DNA of 64,000 nucleotides from Brevundimonas pondensis (GTDB lineage: Bacteria; Pseudomonadota; Alphaproteobacteria; Caulobacterales; Caulobacteraceae). Of the stretch, positions 28,070-37,948 are shown piece after piece. The DNA lies in assembly GCF_017487345.1 (NCBI RefSeq), contig NZ_CP062006.1:620001-684000 (forward strand), given 5' to 3'. A program made the translations under genes and the position numbers. The notes beneath the pieces are model-generated. The model was not told where the DNA came from and ran no database searches. It saw only the letters and a list, made by a program, of their open reading frames with translations. The first letter of the stretch is position 1. Each line of letters starts with the position of its first letter.

Positions 28070-30129
28070 CGGCGCGACTTCCTTCCCAGCGGCACGAAGC
28101 GGATGGCCTGACCGCCGCCGGGGGCCAGGTTCAGCGTCAGGGTATCAGCGGACGTGACTTCGCGCTGCTCGATGACGATGTCCTCGCGCTTCCCGCGATA
28201 GTCGGCGTTCGGCCCGTCGCGATAGATCTCCGCGCGATAGCGACGGCCGGCGTCGAGGAAGCTCAGCGAGGCGCTCAGGCTGCGCGGATGTTCGTCCGAT
28301 ACGGCGCCCAGGGCCCAGACGTCGGAATGGCGATCCTTGCGGGCGATGACGACGAAGTCGCCGATCTCGCCGTCCAGAACCTTGGTCTCGGCCCAGTCGA
28401 CCGGCACGTCCTTGATGAACTGGAAGGGCGCGGGGTTGGCCTCGTAGTGGACCAGCAGGTCCGCCGCCATCTGGATCGGGCTGTAGATGACGACATAGAG
28501 GGCCAGCTGCTTGGCCCAGGTGGTCTGGATGCCGCCGGGGCTGCGCGTCTCCATGCCGAAGATGCCGGGCGTATAGTCCATCGGCCCGGCCAGCAGGCGG
28601 GTGAAGACCAGATTGGCCTCGTGCTCGGGCGGGTTGCCCGGCTGGCCCCAGGCGCTGAACTCCATGCCCCGCGCGCCTTCGCGGCTGATCATGTTGGGGT
28701 AGGTGCGGCGCAGGCCGGTGTCCTTGAACGGCTCGTGGGCGTTGACCGCGACCTGGTGCTTCGCCGCCGTCTCGATGACGCGCATGTGGTGCTGGGCCAT
28801 GGGCTGGCTCTCATGCCAGGCCATGACGGCGCGGCCGTCGGGTCCGGCCACCCGCGCCCCGCCCGCGTCGGCGACATAGCCGGTCTTCACCGAATGCATG
28901 CCAAGCCGTTGATACAGGGCGAAGCCCGCCTCCATCTGCGGCTCATAGTGGAAGGCGTTGCCGCCGGTTTCATGGTGGCCGATCAGTTGCACGCCCCTGG
29001 CCCGGCCGTGCGCCGTCACCCGCTCGATGTCGAAGTCGGGATAGGATTCGGTGAAGCTGAAGTCCGAGCCGTTGGCGAACCAGTCGCCGTCCCAGCCCTT
29101 GTTCCAGCCCTCGACCAGCACCCCGCCGAAGCCGTGTTCGGCGGCGAAGTCGATGTGCTTGATGGCGTTTTCGGTGGTGGCGCCGTGTTTCGGGCCGGAA
29201 CCCCAGGACTTCAGCTCCAGGTGCATCTCCCACCAGACGCCGAGGTATTTCATCGGCTTGAACCAGCTGACGTCGCCCAGCTTGTTGGGCTCGTTCAGGT
29301 TCAGGATCAGGCTGGATTCGACCAGACCGGCGGCGCTGTCGCTGATCTGCAGGGTGCGCCACGGCGTATGGAAGGGCGCCTGCCGCACCACGGCGGCGTT
29401 GGTCAGGCCGGGCGTCAGCTGGGCGCGGAACTTCAGCCCCTCGGCGCGGCGCAGGTTCATGCCCGCATAGTCGATCAGGGCCGCCTCGTGGATCGAGACG
29501 TGCAGGCCGCTGTCGCCCCGCACGGTCATCGGCGTCTGGGCGCTGCCGACCGCGTCGATACGGGTACGGTTGTAGAGGTACTCCTCGCGGTTCCATTCCC
29601 AGGCCGGGATCCACCAGGCCTCGCCGTCCTCGGACAGGTTGAACTCGGTCAGTTCGGCGCCGATGCAGACGGTCTTCAACCCGTCCTGCTCGGGGAATTC
29701 GTAGCGGAAGCCCAGACCGTCGTCATAGAGGCGGCAGACCACGTCGAAGCGACGGCGCAGACCCGCCTTCTCGGTGAAGGTGACCCGCCATTCGTTGTAG
29801 TGGTTGCGCACATAACGGCGCTCGCCCCAGGGCTGCTCCCAGGTCTCGTCCACCGTGACGGGGGCGCCCGCCGTCAGGGTCATGTTGCGTTCCAGCATGG
29901 GGGCGTCGGTCAGCAGGAAGCCCAGCCATGAGGTGTCCACCACCTTGCGGCCCAGACGGCTGACCGCATAGGTCGGACGCCCGTCGTTGTCGGTGGCCAT
30001 CTCGATCGTCAGCACCCCGCCCGGCGACGAGGCGCGCACGGCGTTCGAGGTCGTCTGCGCCGCAACAGGCGCGCCGAAGGCGAGAGCGGAGACGGTCCCG
30101 AGGGCGAGGAATGACCGGCGTTTCAACAT
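28066..30129 (-). CDS. GH97 alpha-glucosidase, Tat-exported (SusB-like)
   Basis: A 687-aa enzyme hydrolysing alpha-glucosidic bonds of maltooligosaccharides in the periplasm. The N-terminus MLKRRSFLALGTVSALAFG has the twin-arginine pattern RRSFLA. The N-terminal beta-sandwich is followed by a TIM barrel (YLGVWWEMHL, GFGGVLVEGWNKGWDG, LIGHHETGGN) and a C-terminal beta domain, in the order known for SusB. I chose the ATG at 30129 with AGGA upstream; a GTG at 30135 is also in frame. It is the first gene of the leftward four-gene operon. An operator-like sequence lies 62 bp upstream. Confidence 0.9.
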   Translation of the reverse strand: MLKRRSFLALGTVSALAFGAPVAAQTTSNAVRASSPGGVLTIEMATDNDGRPTYAVSRLGRKVVDTSWLGFLLTDAPMLERNMTLTAGAPVTVDETWEQPWGERRYVRNHYNEWRVTFTEKAGLRRRFDVVCRLYDDGLGFRYEFPEQDGLKTVCIGAELTEFNLSEDGEAWWIPAWEWNREEYLYNRTRIDAVGSAQTPMTVRGDSGLHVSIHEAALIDYAGMNLRRAEGLKFRAQLTPGLTNAAVVRQAPFHTPWRTLQISDSAAGLVESSLILNLNEPNKLGDVSWFKPMKYLGVWWEMHLELKSWGSGPKHGATTENAIKHIDFAAEHGFGGVLVEGWNKGWDGDWFANGSDFSFTESYPDFDIERVTAHGRARGVQLIGHHETGGNAFHYEPQMEAGFALYQRLGMHSVKTGYVADAGGARVAGPDGRAVMAWHESQPMAQHHMRVIETAAKHQVAVNAHEPFKDTGLRRTYPNMISREGARGMEFSAWGQPGNPPEHEANLVFTRLLAGPMDYTPGIFGMETRSPGGIQTTWAKQLALYVVIYSPIQMAADLLVHYEANPAPFQFIKDVPVDWAETKVLDGEIGDFVVIARKDRHSDVWALGAVSDEHPRSLSASLSFLDAGRRYRAEIYRDGPNADYRGKREDIVIEQREVTSADTLTLNLAPGGGQAIRFVPLGRKSRR

Positions 30130-30190
30130 AATCACGTCCTGTTACGAAGGCTCTTGCCAGACGCCGTTTGACGGGCGCATGAAAGAGCAA

Positions 30191-30214
30191 GATTTGCAGC
30201 AAATTTTGCAGCGA
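30191..30214. promoter_or_regulatory. LacI-type operator in the GH97 / lacI divergent promoter
   Basis: GATTTGCAGCAAATTTTGCA followed by GCGA. It contains two TTTGCA units and the near-palindrome GCAAATTTTGC. The same outer halves (GATTTGCA and TTTTGCAGCGA) recur at 34763-34784 before the amylase operon. As it lies between the regulator gene and the GH97 operon, it is a likely binding site of the LacI protein. Confidence 0.65.
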
Positions 30215-30236
30215 CTGATTTCGGAGCCCGCGACCC

Positions 30237-31250
30237 TTGAGCCGCAAGTCCACGCGACTGGAAGACCTGGCCCAGCTGGCGGGGGTTTCGATCTCCACGG
30301 CGTCGCGCGCCCTGAACGACCACCCGGCGGTCAACGACCGGACCAAGCAGTTGATCTGGAAGCTGGCGCGCGAGCACGACTATCCGTTCCGCCGCTACAT
30401 GCCCGCCGGTCCCATCGGCGCCGAGGCGACCATCGCCCTGGTGGTGCCGCGTCCGCAGGGGCGCGAAGGGCGCCTCAGCGACCCCTTCTTCCTCGAGCTT
30501 CTGGCCGGGGTGGGCGAGGCGGCGCGCGAGCGCGGCTGCGACCTGATCATGAGCCACCTGGCCCCTGCGACCTATGAGGACGTGGCCGCCGCCATGACCA
30601 CCAGCCGCGCAGACGGCGTCATCTTCCTGGGCCAGAGCACCCTGCACGCCGCCTTCAACCGACTGGTCGAAACCGAGGCGCGCTTCGTCGTCTGGGGCGC
30701 GGAACTGCCCGATCAGCTCTACTGCTCGATCGGTTCGGACAATATCAACGGCGGGCGCCGGGCGACCCTGCATCTGGCCCGACTGGGGCGTAAACGCATC
30801 GTCTTCCTGGGCGACCTCGATCCGCCCGAGGCCATGCAGCGCCATCGCGGCTATCTGGATGCGCTCGCCAGCGCGGGCCTGCCGGTCGATCCGGCCCTGA
30901 TCGTGGACGCCCATTTCGAGGTCGAGTCCGCTGAGGCCTCGGTCGAGTCCCTGATCCGGCGTGGCGTGGATTTCGACGGCGTGGTCTGCGCGAGCGACCA
31001 GATCGCCCTGGGCGCCGTGCGCGCCCTGATCCATGCGGGCCGCACGGTGCCGGGCGACGTCTCGGTCATCGGCTTCGATAACGTGCCCTTCAGCCGCTAC
31101 TCGAGCCCTGCGCTCAGCACTATCGCCCAGGACACCATGAAGGCGGGCCGCCTGATGGTGTCCAAGCTGCTGGACCACGGCGGCGACGCCGCCGGCCGTT
31201 CGGAGCGCGTGCCTACCGACCTCATCGTGCGCGAGAGCTGCGGCGGCTGA
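30237..31250 (+). CDS. LacI-family transcriptional regulator of the starch cluster
   Basis: A 337-aa repressor. The N-terminal HTH (TRLEDLAQLAGVSISTASRA) with hinge is followed by a periplasmic-binding-protein-like sensor domain (ATIALVVPRP, DGVIFLGQ, SVIGFDNVPFSRYSSPALSTI). The first plausible start is the TTG at 30237, which gives the usual MSRKSTRLEDLA N-terminus; GGAG is 11 nt upstream. It sits between two leftward enzyme operons, and related operator-like sequences lie in both promoter regions, so it likely represses the whole locus and responds to maltose or a derivative. Confidence 0.9.
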   Translation: MSRKSTRLEDLAQLAGVSISTASRALNDHPAVNDRTKQLIWKLAREHDYPFRRYMPAGPIGAEATIALVVPRPQGREGRLSDPFFLELLAGVGEAARERGCDLIMSHLAPATYEDVAAAMTTSRADGVIFLGQSTLHAAFNRLVETEARFVVWGAELPDQLYCSIGSDNINGGRRATLHLARLGRKRIVFLGDLDPPEAMQRHRGYLDALASAGLPVDPALIVDAHFEVESAEASVESLIRRGVDFDGVVCASDQIALGAVRALIHAGRTVPGDVSVIGFDNVPFSRYSSPALSTIAQDTMKAGRLMVSKLLDHGGDAAGRSERVPTDLIVRESCGG

Positions 31251-31257
31251 TCCCACT

Positions 31258-32886
31258 TCAGCCCGCCTCTTTGCGCAGCAGGACGCCGCCCAGCGGCGGC
31301 AGGGTTCCGGCCTCGCCAAGGTTCACGGCGTCGATGACGGTATAGCCCGCTGGCGCGGTCCAAGCTTGCGCCTCATGCCCCAGGTTGAAGGCCGCCAGCA
31401 GGGCCTCGCCGCCGCCTTCGCGGGTGAAGGTCAGGACCGGCGCGGTCGTCAGCACAGTCATCTCGCCGACCCGCAGCGCCGGATGGGCGCGGCGCAGGGC
31501 CAGGATGCGGCGGGTGGCGTTCAGCATGGACTTCGGGTCGGCGTTCTGGACGTCCACGGCCATCGCTGGATGGCGCGCGTCCACCGGCAGCCAGGGCTCG
31601 ACGGTTGAGAAACCGGCGAAGGGAGCCTTCGCCGTCCACGGCATCGGGGTGCGGGCGCCGTCGCGGCCCAAAGTCTGCGGCCAGTTGGCGATGGCCTCGG
31701 GATCGACCAGACGTTCGAACGGCACCTCGCCCTGCGGTAGGCCCAGCTCCTCGCCGTAATAGACGAAGACATTGCCGCGCAGGGATACCAGCAGCAGCAT
31801 CAGCATCTCGGCCAGCGCCCGCTCGTCGCGGCCCTCGGCCCAGCGCGAGATGGCGCGCGGGGCGTCGTGGTTGGAGAAGGTCCAGGACGGCCAGCCTTCG
31901 CCCTGCGCGCCCGGCCACATGGCCGCGCCGGTCTTCACCAGATCGGCCAGCATCCGCTCGGCGTAGAGGTAGAGGAAGCCGTAGGCGCTGTGCAGGTGAC
32001 GGTCGTCGGCCGTGTATTCCTTCATCTCGCGGTCGGCGTGGTCGCCGCCGACCTCGGCCACGGTGAAGCGTCCGTCGCCGTAGCTATCGGTCAGGGCGCG
32101 CACCCGCTCCAGGAAGGGGGCGATGTCGGGGTGGGACTGGTTGTAGATCTTGTCCTGGAAGTCGAAGGGCCGGGTCCGCTTGCCGCCCGCCGGGAAGGCT
32201 GGATTGTCCTTCAGCGAGGGGTCGTTGATCATGAAGTTGATGGCGTCCAGCCGGAAGCCGTCCACCCCGCGATCCAGCCAGAACCGACCGGCGGCCAGAA
32301 GGGCGTCCTGCACCGCCGGGTTGCGGCCGTTCAGCTGCGGCTGCTCGGGCAGGAAGTTGTGCTGATAATATTGGCCACGCCGCGCGTCCCAGGTCCAGCC
32401 CGGCCCGCCGAAGACGGACTGCCAGTTGTTGGGCGGCGAGCCGTCGGCCTTGGGGTCGGCCCAGACGTACCAGTCGGCGTAGGCGTTGGTGCGGTCCTGA
32501 CGGCTGGCCTTGAACCACGCATGCTGGTCAGAGGTATGCGACCAGACCTGATCGACGATGACCTTCAGCCCCAGGCCGTGCGCCTTCTCCACCAGTCGGT
32601 CGAAGTCGGCCAGGGTCCCGAACACCGGATCGACGTCGCAATAGTCGGCGACGTCATAGCCGAAGTCCTTCATCGGCGAGGTGTAGAAGGGCGAGATCCA
32701 CACCGCGTCCACGCCCAGCGAGGCGATATGATCGAGGTGCGCCGTGATGCCGTTCAGATCGCCGACGCCGTCGCCGTTCGTGTCGGCGAAGCTGCGCGGA
32801 TAGACCTGATAGACGACGGCGCCGCGCCACCATTCCTGGTGGGCCTGCTCCGGAGAGGGGACGACGGGGAGGGTCGCAAGGGTCAC
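31258..32886 (-). CDS. GH13 alpha-glucosidase
   Basis: Hydrolyses short maltooligosaccharides; no export signal is visible, so it is likely cytoplasmic. The 542-aa protein has the four GH13 regions: VIVDQVWSHTS, GFRLDAINF with nucleophile Asp214, FTVAEVGGDH with acid/base Glu278, and FSNHDAPR with Asp341. DTNGDGVGDLNGI is the calcium-type loop of the oligo-1,6-glucosidase/alpha-glucosidase group. The GTG start overlaps the stop of the upstream amylase by 4 bp. Confidence 0.93.
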   Translation of the reverse strand: MTLATLPVVPSPEQAHQEWWRGAVVYQVYPRSFADTNGDGVGDLNGITAHLDHIASLGVDAVWISPFYTSPMKDFGYDVADYCDVDPVFGTLADFDRLVEKAHGLGLKVIVDQVWSHTSDQHAWFKASRQDRTNAYADWYVWADPKADGSPPNNWQSVFGGPGWTWDARRGQYYQHNFLPEQPQLNGRNPAVQDALLAAGRFWLDRGVDGFRLDAINFMINDPSLKDNPAFPAGGKRTRPFDFQDKIYNQSHPDIAPFLERVRALTDSYGDGRFTVAEVGGDHADREMKEYTADDRHLHSAYGFLYLYAERMLADLVKTGAAMWPGAQGEGWPSWTFSNHDAPRAISRWAEGRDERALAEMLMLLLVSLRGNVFVYYGEELGLPQGEVPFERLVDPEAIANWPQTLGRDGARTPMPWTAKAPFAGFSTVEPWLPVDARHPAMAVDVQNADPKSMLNATRRILALRRAHPALRVGEMTVLTTAPVLTFTREGGGEALLAAFNLGHEAQAWTAPAGYTVIDAVNLGEAGTLPPLGGVLLRKEAG

Positions 32887-34715
32887 TGGGCGGGGCCTTC
32901 GGAAACGCAGATCATGTAGTCGAGCGGCGGCACGGTCACGCGGACCACGCCGGGGGCGGCGGAAGCTGTGGGGCAGGACCCGCGTGATGCGGTCCAGCGG
33001 GTCGAGGCGGCGTTGACCACGATGTTGGCGCTCAGAGGTTCGGTTCCGGTGTTGAACACCACCAGGGTCTCGCCGTCCTGATCGGGCAGGGCGCGGGTGA
33101 TGGCGAACAGACCGGGCGCCTCGGCGGCGGCGCGCACCGTCTGTCGGCCGCGACGCAGGGCCGGGTCGGCGGCGCGCAGCCGGGCCATTTCGCTGATGGC
33201 GCGATAAAGCGGGGCTTCGCGGTCGTAGGGATTACGCAGGCCGCCGATGCGCTGTTCGGTGCGATAGCTTTCGACCTGGCCGTCCCACATGTCCTGACGC
33301 CCGCCGCCATAGCCGCCGCCGCCCGCGAAGCCCTGTTCATCGCCGTAGTAGAGGGTGGGCACGCCCCGGCTGAACATCATCAGGGCGTGGGCGAGGGTGG
33401 CGCGGGCCAGCAGTTCGTCATCCGACGCCTGCGGGTGGGCCTTCAGCACGAAACCGCCGATGCGGCCCATGTCGTGATTGCCCAGGAAGGTCGGCAGTTG
33501 CAGCGCGGCCTCAGCCCCGCCTTCATACAGGGCGTCGGCGGCGAACAGCTTGGCCAGGGAGTCCGGGGCCTTGGCGCCATTGGCCACGTCGGTGGCGACC
33601 GACTGGAAGCCGAAGTCGAGCACGGCGGGCAGCTTGTCGACCCGCGTGTGCTGGGCCAGGGCCGCCGGGTCGTGGTCATAGACCTCGCCGAAGATGTGGA
33701 AGTTGGGGATGCCGCGGGCCTTGGCCCGCTCCAGCATGGCCGGGACGAAGGCCTGCCAGAACTCGGGGTTCACATGCTTGGCGGTGTCGATGCGGAAGCC
33801 GTCGATCCCGTAGGCGTCGATCCAGTCGCCGAAGATCTCGATCATGCCTTGAACCACGCGCGGGTTCTCGGTGAACAGGTCGTCCAGACCGGCGAAGTCG
33901 CCGTGGGTCGAGCTCTCGCCCCGGAAGGTCGAGTCGCCCCGGTTGTGGTAGAGTAGGGGGTCGTTCAGCCAGGCCGGGACCTTCACCGTCTCTTCGCCAG
34001 CCGGGATGTAGGGCGTGTACGCCCAGGTCGGATCGGTCAGTTTGGCGAAGTCCGACGCATCCCCGTCGCCCCGGAAGCCGTCGTTGATCGCCGCCCCGTC
34101 CACGCCGCCGCGACGGGCGTAGGGATAGTCGGCGACCGAACGATAGGCGCAGTCATTGGCCGGGCATTCGCGATACTGGATCACGTCGGCCGTATGGTTG
34201 GTGACGATGTCCAGATAGACCTTCATGCCGCGCGCATGGGCCGCCTCGACCAGGGCCTTCATCGTCTCCGGCTCGCCGAAGTGGGGATCGGGGCGGGTGA
34301 AGTCGGTGATCCAGTAGCCGTGGAAGCCGGCCATGGGGCGGCCGACCGTCGGCTGCACCGCCTTGTTCTTGAACACGGGGGCCAGCCAGATGGCGGTGGC
34401 GCCCAGGCCCTGCAGATAGTCCAGCTTCTGGATCACCCCGGCCAGGTCGCCGCCGTGATAGAATTCGGGGCTGGACGGATCGAAGCCGCTGACCAGTCGG
34501 TCGGGCGCATAGCCGCCGTGGTCGTTGGCGGCGTCGCCGTTGGCGAAACGGTCGGGCAGCAGGAAGTAGATGACCTCGTCCTGGGGCGGGCGCTGGCGCA
34601 TGGCCTCGATGGTCGAGGCGGCGGGCGTCTGGGCTGCGGCGGCTCCGGCGGCCAGCAGGCTCAGTCCGGACACGGCTCCGAGCAGAGCGTTCCAGCGGCG
34701 TGGCGTCCTGGGCAT
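32883..34715 (-). CDS. Secreted GH13 alpha-amylase-family enzyme
   Basis: A 610-aa endo- or exo-acting amylase with a signal peptide (cleavage near AAAAQT, residue 29). GH13 regions are LDIVTNHT, GFRIDTAKH (nucleophile Asp310), FHIFGEVYD (Glu344) and FLGNHDMGR (Asp415); RFANGDAAND near residue 57 is the usual metal loop. It is the first gene of the leftward two-gene operon and diverges from the TonB receptor gene. Probable job: cut long maltodextrins in the periplasm or outside the cell. Confidence 0.92.
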   Translation of the reverse strand: MPRTPRRWNALLGAVSGLSLLAAGAAAAQTPAASTIEAMRQRPPQDEVIYFLLPDRFANGDAANDHGGYAPDRLVSGFDPSSPEFYHGGDLAGVIQKLDYLQGLGATAIWLAPVFKNKAVQPTVGRPMAGFHGYWITDFTRPDPHFGEPETMKALVEAAHARGMKVYLDIVTNHTADVIQYRECPANDCAYRSVADYPYARRGGVDGAAINDGFRGDGDASDFAKLTDPTWAYTPYIPAGEETVKVPAWLNDPLLYHNRGDSTFRGESSTHGDFAGLDDLFTENPRVVQGMIEIFGDWIDAYGIDGFRIDTAKHVNPEFWQAFVPAMLERAKARGIPNFHIFGEVYDHDPAALAQHTRVDKLPAVLDFGFQSVATDVANGAKAPDSLAKLFAADALYEGGAEAALQLPTFLGNHDMGRIGGFVLKAHPQASDDELLARATLAHALMMFSRGVPTLYYGDEQGFAGGGGYGGGRQDMWDGQVESYRTEQRIGGLRNPYDREAPLYRAISEMARLRAADPALRRGRQTVRAAAEAPGLFAITRALPDQDGETLVVFNTGTEPLSANIVVNAASTRWTASRGSCPTASAAPGVVRVTVPPLDYMICVSEGPAQ

Positions 34716-34762
34716 TGGCGGCCCTCCCTGTCCTGTCCTTCCGATACGATGCCGGAAAGATC

Positions 34763-34784
34763 GATTTGCAAGTTTTTGCAGCGA
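34763..34784. promoter_or_regulatory. LacI-type operator before the amylase operon
   Basis: GATTTGCAAGTTTTTGCAGC followed by GA. Two TTTGCA units lie exactly 10 bp apart, and the inner part TGCAAGTTTTTGCA is a palindrome. It is 47 bp upstream of the amylase start and nearly matches the site at 30191-30214. Confidence 0.6.
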
Positions 34785-34926
34785 CGGGCAGGCCTGTCAA
34801 CTGCGCCGTTTTTGCCTTGTTTTCCAAGAAGGCTCCCATGTTGCGTCGCAATAATGGGCCATTCTGTGGGGTTTTCGAGCGAACATTGTCCGGCCTCAAA
34901 TATTACCGGCTTGCAAGGTTGTCATA

Positions 34927-34943
34927 GATTTGCATAAGTTTGC
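34927..34943. promoter_or_regulatory. Third, weaker operator-like site before the TonB receptor
   Basis: GATTTGCATAAGTTTGC, again TTTGC units 10 bp apart. It sits 45 bp before the receptor start codon and could let the LacI protein control the receptor as well. Confidence 0.45.
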
Positions 34944-34987
34944 GTCAGATCGCTTCATCAGAGAGCGACACACATGGGAGGATGACG

Positions 34988-37780
34988 ATGGCTTATGGCT
35001 TCACCCGGCGTGCGCGCCTCATGACCGGCGGCGCCTTGGGCGTCGTCATGACCCTGGCTCTCGCGGGCGGCGTTCAGGCGCAGACGGCTTCGCAGGACGA
35101 GCAGGCGACCCAGGTCGACGAGATCGTCGTCACCGGCATCCGCCGCTCGATCGAGGCCTCGATCTCGGCCAAGGCCAACAACACCTCGATCGTCGAAGTC
35201 ATCTCGGCTGAAGACATCGGCAAGCTGCCCGACGTGTCGATCGCCGAGTCCCTGGCCCGCCTGCCCGGCGTGACGATGCAGCGCCTCGACGGCCGCAGCC
35301 AGCTGATCTCCATTCGCGGTCTGGGCCCGGATTTCACCACCGCCCTACTGAACGGGCGCGAGATGGTCACGACCGGTGACAACCGCGGCGTCGAGTTCGA
35401 CCAGTTCCCCTCGGAAATGATGTCCAGCGTCGTGGTCTACAAGACGCCCGACGCCGCCCTGACCGGCCAGGGCCTGGCCGGCACGGTCGACATGAAGACC
35501 ATCCGTCCGCTGGACTACGGCCGCCGGGCCATCGTGGCCAACGCCCGCTATGAGTGGAACGACATCGGCGCCCTGAACTCGGGCACCACCGACCACGGCC
35601 AGCGCTACACCCTCAGCTACGTCGACCAGTTCGCTGACGACACCATCGGCATCGCCCTGGGCTACGCCCACATGACATCGCCCTATCAGTCGGAACGCTT
35701 CAACGCCTGGGGCTATCCGACCTACAGCGACGGCAACCTGCTGACCGGCGGGGTCAAGCCCTATGTCATGTCGTCGGAGCTGGAGCGCGACGGCTATATG
35801 GGCGTGCTGGAATGGCGTCCGAACGATCGGTTCCACACCACGCTGGACGCCTTCTACTCCGAGTTCAAGAACACCCAGGTCCTGCGCGGCATCGAGTTCC
35901 CGCTGGCCTGGGGCGGATCGTCGGGCGACTGCGCCTCGGTCGGCAATGTGGCCACGCCGAACGTCTGCCGTCCCGGTCCGTCGCTGCGCCCCGGCTACAC
36001 CGTCGAGGACGGCATGATCGTCGCCGGGACGTGGGACAACATCAAGGGCGTGGTCCGCAACGACCTGAACAAGCGCGACAGCAACATCACGGCGATCGGC
36101 TGGAACACCGAGTTCTTCGCCAATGACGACTGGTCGTTCAACCTGGACCTCAACTACTCCAAGGTCGAGCGAAACGACATCATCCTGGAGACCAACGCCG
36201 GCACCGGCCGCAATATCAACGGGGCTCTGGATACCCTGGGCTTCGAGCTGACCGGCGATGGTGTGACCCGCTTCACCAGCCAGCTGAACTACGCCGATCC
36301 GGCCTTGATCAGGATCACCAGCCCGCAGGGCTGGGGCGGCGACGTGATTCCGGGCGGTCAGGCCGGCTATATGAACACCCCCTCCATCGAGGACGAGATC
36401 AAGGCGGTCCGCTTTGTGACCACCCGCCAACTGCATCAGAGCCCGTTCAGCTCGATCGACTTCGGCGTCAACTATTCGGAACGCAGCAAGTCCTTCGTCA
36501 ACGACCAGTACTATCTGGCCGTGCCGGGCGGCGGCGATCTGTCCATCCCGACGCAGTTCCTGCTGTCGCCGACGGATCTGGGCTATCTCGGCATCTCGCA
36601 GGTCATCAGCTATGACGCCCTGGCCTTGGTCAACAGCGGCGCCCTGAATCGCATCCGCAACCCCAACGCCGACGTCGCGGCCGGCAACTGGGAAGTGACG
36701 GAGAAGGTCACCACCAGCTTCATCCGCGCCAATATCGATCACAACCTGTGGGGCATGCCGCTGACCGGCAACGTCGGCGTTCAAGCTGTCCATACCGATC
36801 AGTCGTCGAGCGGCTTCTCGGCCAGCCAGCTGGCGCCGGGCGTGTCGCAGACACTCGCCGTGCAAGGCGGCGCGGAATACCTGGAGATCCTGCCCAGCGC
36901 CAACTTCATCGTGGAGGCCGGCGACGACCTGTTCGTTCGCTTCGCGGCGGCCCGCACCCTGGCCCGTCCGCGCATGGACGACATGCGGGCCTCGCGGAAC
37001 TACAGCTACAATCCGGCCCTGGCCCAGTCGGGCGACATCAATCGCTCGCCCTGGTCGGGCGGCGGCGGCAACCCGGAGCTGCGTCCCTTTATCGCTGATG
37101 TGGCCGACATCTCGATCGAGAAGTATTTCGCCAACCGTCGGGGCTATGTCTCGCTGGCGGCCTACTACAAGAACCTCGAGAGCTATGTTTACAACCACAA
37201 CCAGATTTTCGACTTCACCGGCTATCCGATCGGCGTCGGCAACCCTGAACCGGCTCTGCGTCAGGGTCTGATCGGGGCGCCGGACAACGGCGACGGCGGC
37301 TGGATCAAGGGGGCGGAGTTCACGGTTTCGGCGCCGTTCGAAATCTTCCACCCGATGCTGGAAGGCTTCGGCGGCCAGTTCAGCGCCTCCTGGACCGACA
37401 GCGAGATCCAGCCTGATCCGACCCAGGCCCCGACGGCCTTGCCGGGTCTGTCGGAAACCGTGGTCAATACGACGGTCTATTATGAAAAGGCCGGCTTCCA
37501 GGCCCGCGTCTCGCACCGCTACCGTTCGGACTTCCTGGGCGAGGTCGCCGGCTTCGGCAACGGCCGCACCCTGCGCTCGGTCGCGGCGGAAAGCATCATC
37601 GACGCCCAGATTGGCTATGAGTTCCAGTCGGGTCCGGCCGAGGGTCTGTCGATCCTAGCCCAGGTCAACAACCTGACCGACGAGCCGTTCAAGACCTTCG
37701 AGAACGGCGACGAACGCCGCACCATCGACTTCCAGAAGTACGGCCGCACCTTCCTGGTCGGCGTCAACTACCGCTTCTGA
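34988..37780 (+). CDS. TonB-dependent receptor, maltodextrin uptake (MalA-like)
   Basis: Outer-membrane active transporter of 930 aa. A signal peptide (cleavage near GVQAQ) is followed by a TonB-box/plug start (VDEIVVTGIRRSIEAS), plug motifs (LPDVSIAESLARLPGVTMQR, ISIRGLGPDFTTALLNGRE) and a 22-strand barrel ending in an aromatic residue (VGVNYRF). Large receptors with this plug type are typical carbohydrate receptors of Caulobacterales, and it faces the amylase operon. I chose the ATG at 34988 because GGGAGG is 6 nt upstream; the ATG at 34982 abuts that site. A good terminator follows. Confidence 0.9.
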   Translation: MAYGFTRRARLMTGGALGVVMTLALAGGVQAQTASQDEQATQVDEIVVTGIRRSIEASISAKANNTSIVEVISAEDIGKLPDVSIAESLARLPGVTMQRLDGRSQLISIRGLGPDFTTALLNGREMVTTGDNRGVEFDQFPSEMMSSVVVYKTPDAALTGQGLAGTVDMKTIRPLDYGRRAIVANARYEWNDIGALNSGTTDHGQRYTLSYVDQFADDTIGIALGYAHMTSPYQSERFNAWGYPTYSDGNLLTGGVKPYVMSSELERDGYMGVLEWRPNDRFHTTLDAFYSEFKNTQVLRGIEFPLAWGGSSGDCASVGNVATPNVCRPGPSLRPGYTVEDGMIVAGTWDNIKGVVRNDLNKRDSNITAIGWNTEFFANDDWSFNLDLNYSKVERNDIILETNAGTGRNINGALDTLGFELTGDGVTRFTSQLNYADPALIRITSPQGWGGDVIPGGQAGYMNTPSIEDEIKAVRFVTTRQLHQSPFSSIDFGVNYSERSKSFVNDQYYLAVPGGGDLSIPTQFLLSPTDLGYLGISQVISYDALALVNSGALNRIRNPNADVAAGNWEVTEKVTTSFIRANIDHNLWGMPLTGNVGVQAVHTDQSSSGFSASQLAPGVSQTLAVQGGAEYLEILPSANFIVEAGDDLFVRFAAARTLARPRMDDMRASRNYSYNPALAQSGDINRSPWSGGGGNPELRPFIADVADISIEKYFANRRGYVSLAAYYKNLESYVYNHNQIFDFTGYPIGVGNPEPALRQGLIGAPDNGDGGWIKGAEFTVSAPFEIFHPMLEGFGGQFSASWTDSEIQPDPTQAPTALPGLSETVVNTTVYYEKAGFQARVSHRYRSDFLGEVAGFGNGRTLRSVAAESIIDAQIGYEFQSGPAEGLSILAQVNNLTDEPFKTFENGDERRTIDFQKYGRTFLVGVNYRF

Positions 37781-37804
37781 TCCCTTCTCTCTTCTGAGCC
37801 GACT

Positions 37805-37840
37805 GGGGGCCGTGTCTTTCGAGGCCGGCCCCCTCTTTTT
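37805..37840 (+). terminator. Rho-independent terminator of the TonB receptor gene
   Basis: The stem GGGGGCC / GGCCCCC (37805-37811, 37827-37833) is followed by TCTTTTT. Confidence 0.85.
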
Positions 37841-37948
37841 GCCTCAGCATGATTTACGGGCCGGCGCCCGCTCTGGACGCCGCGCTGACTTGCCTAGACA
37901 GTTCTTGTAAATCGCGGCGCCGTCGTCGCGGTCCTTCGGGGAGCGACC

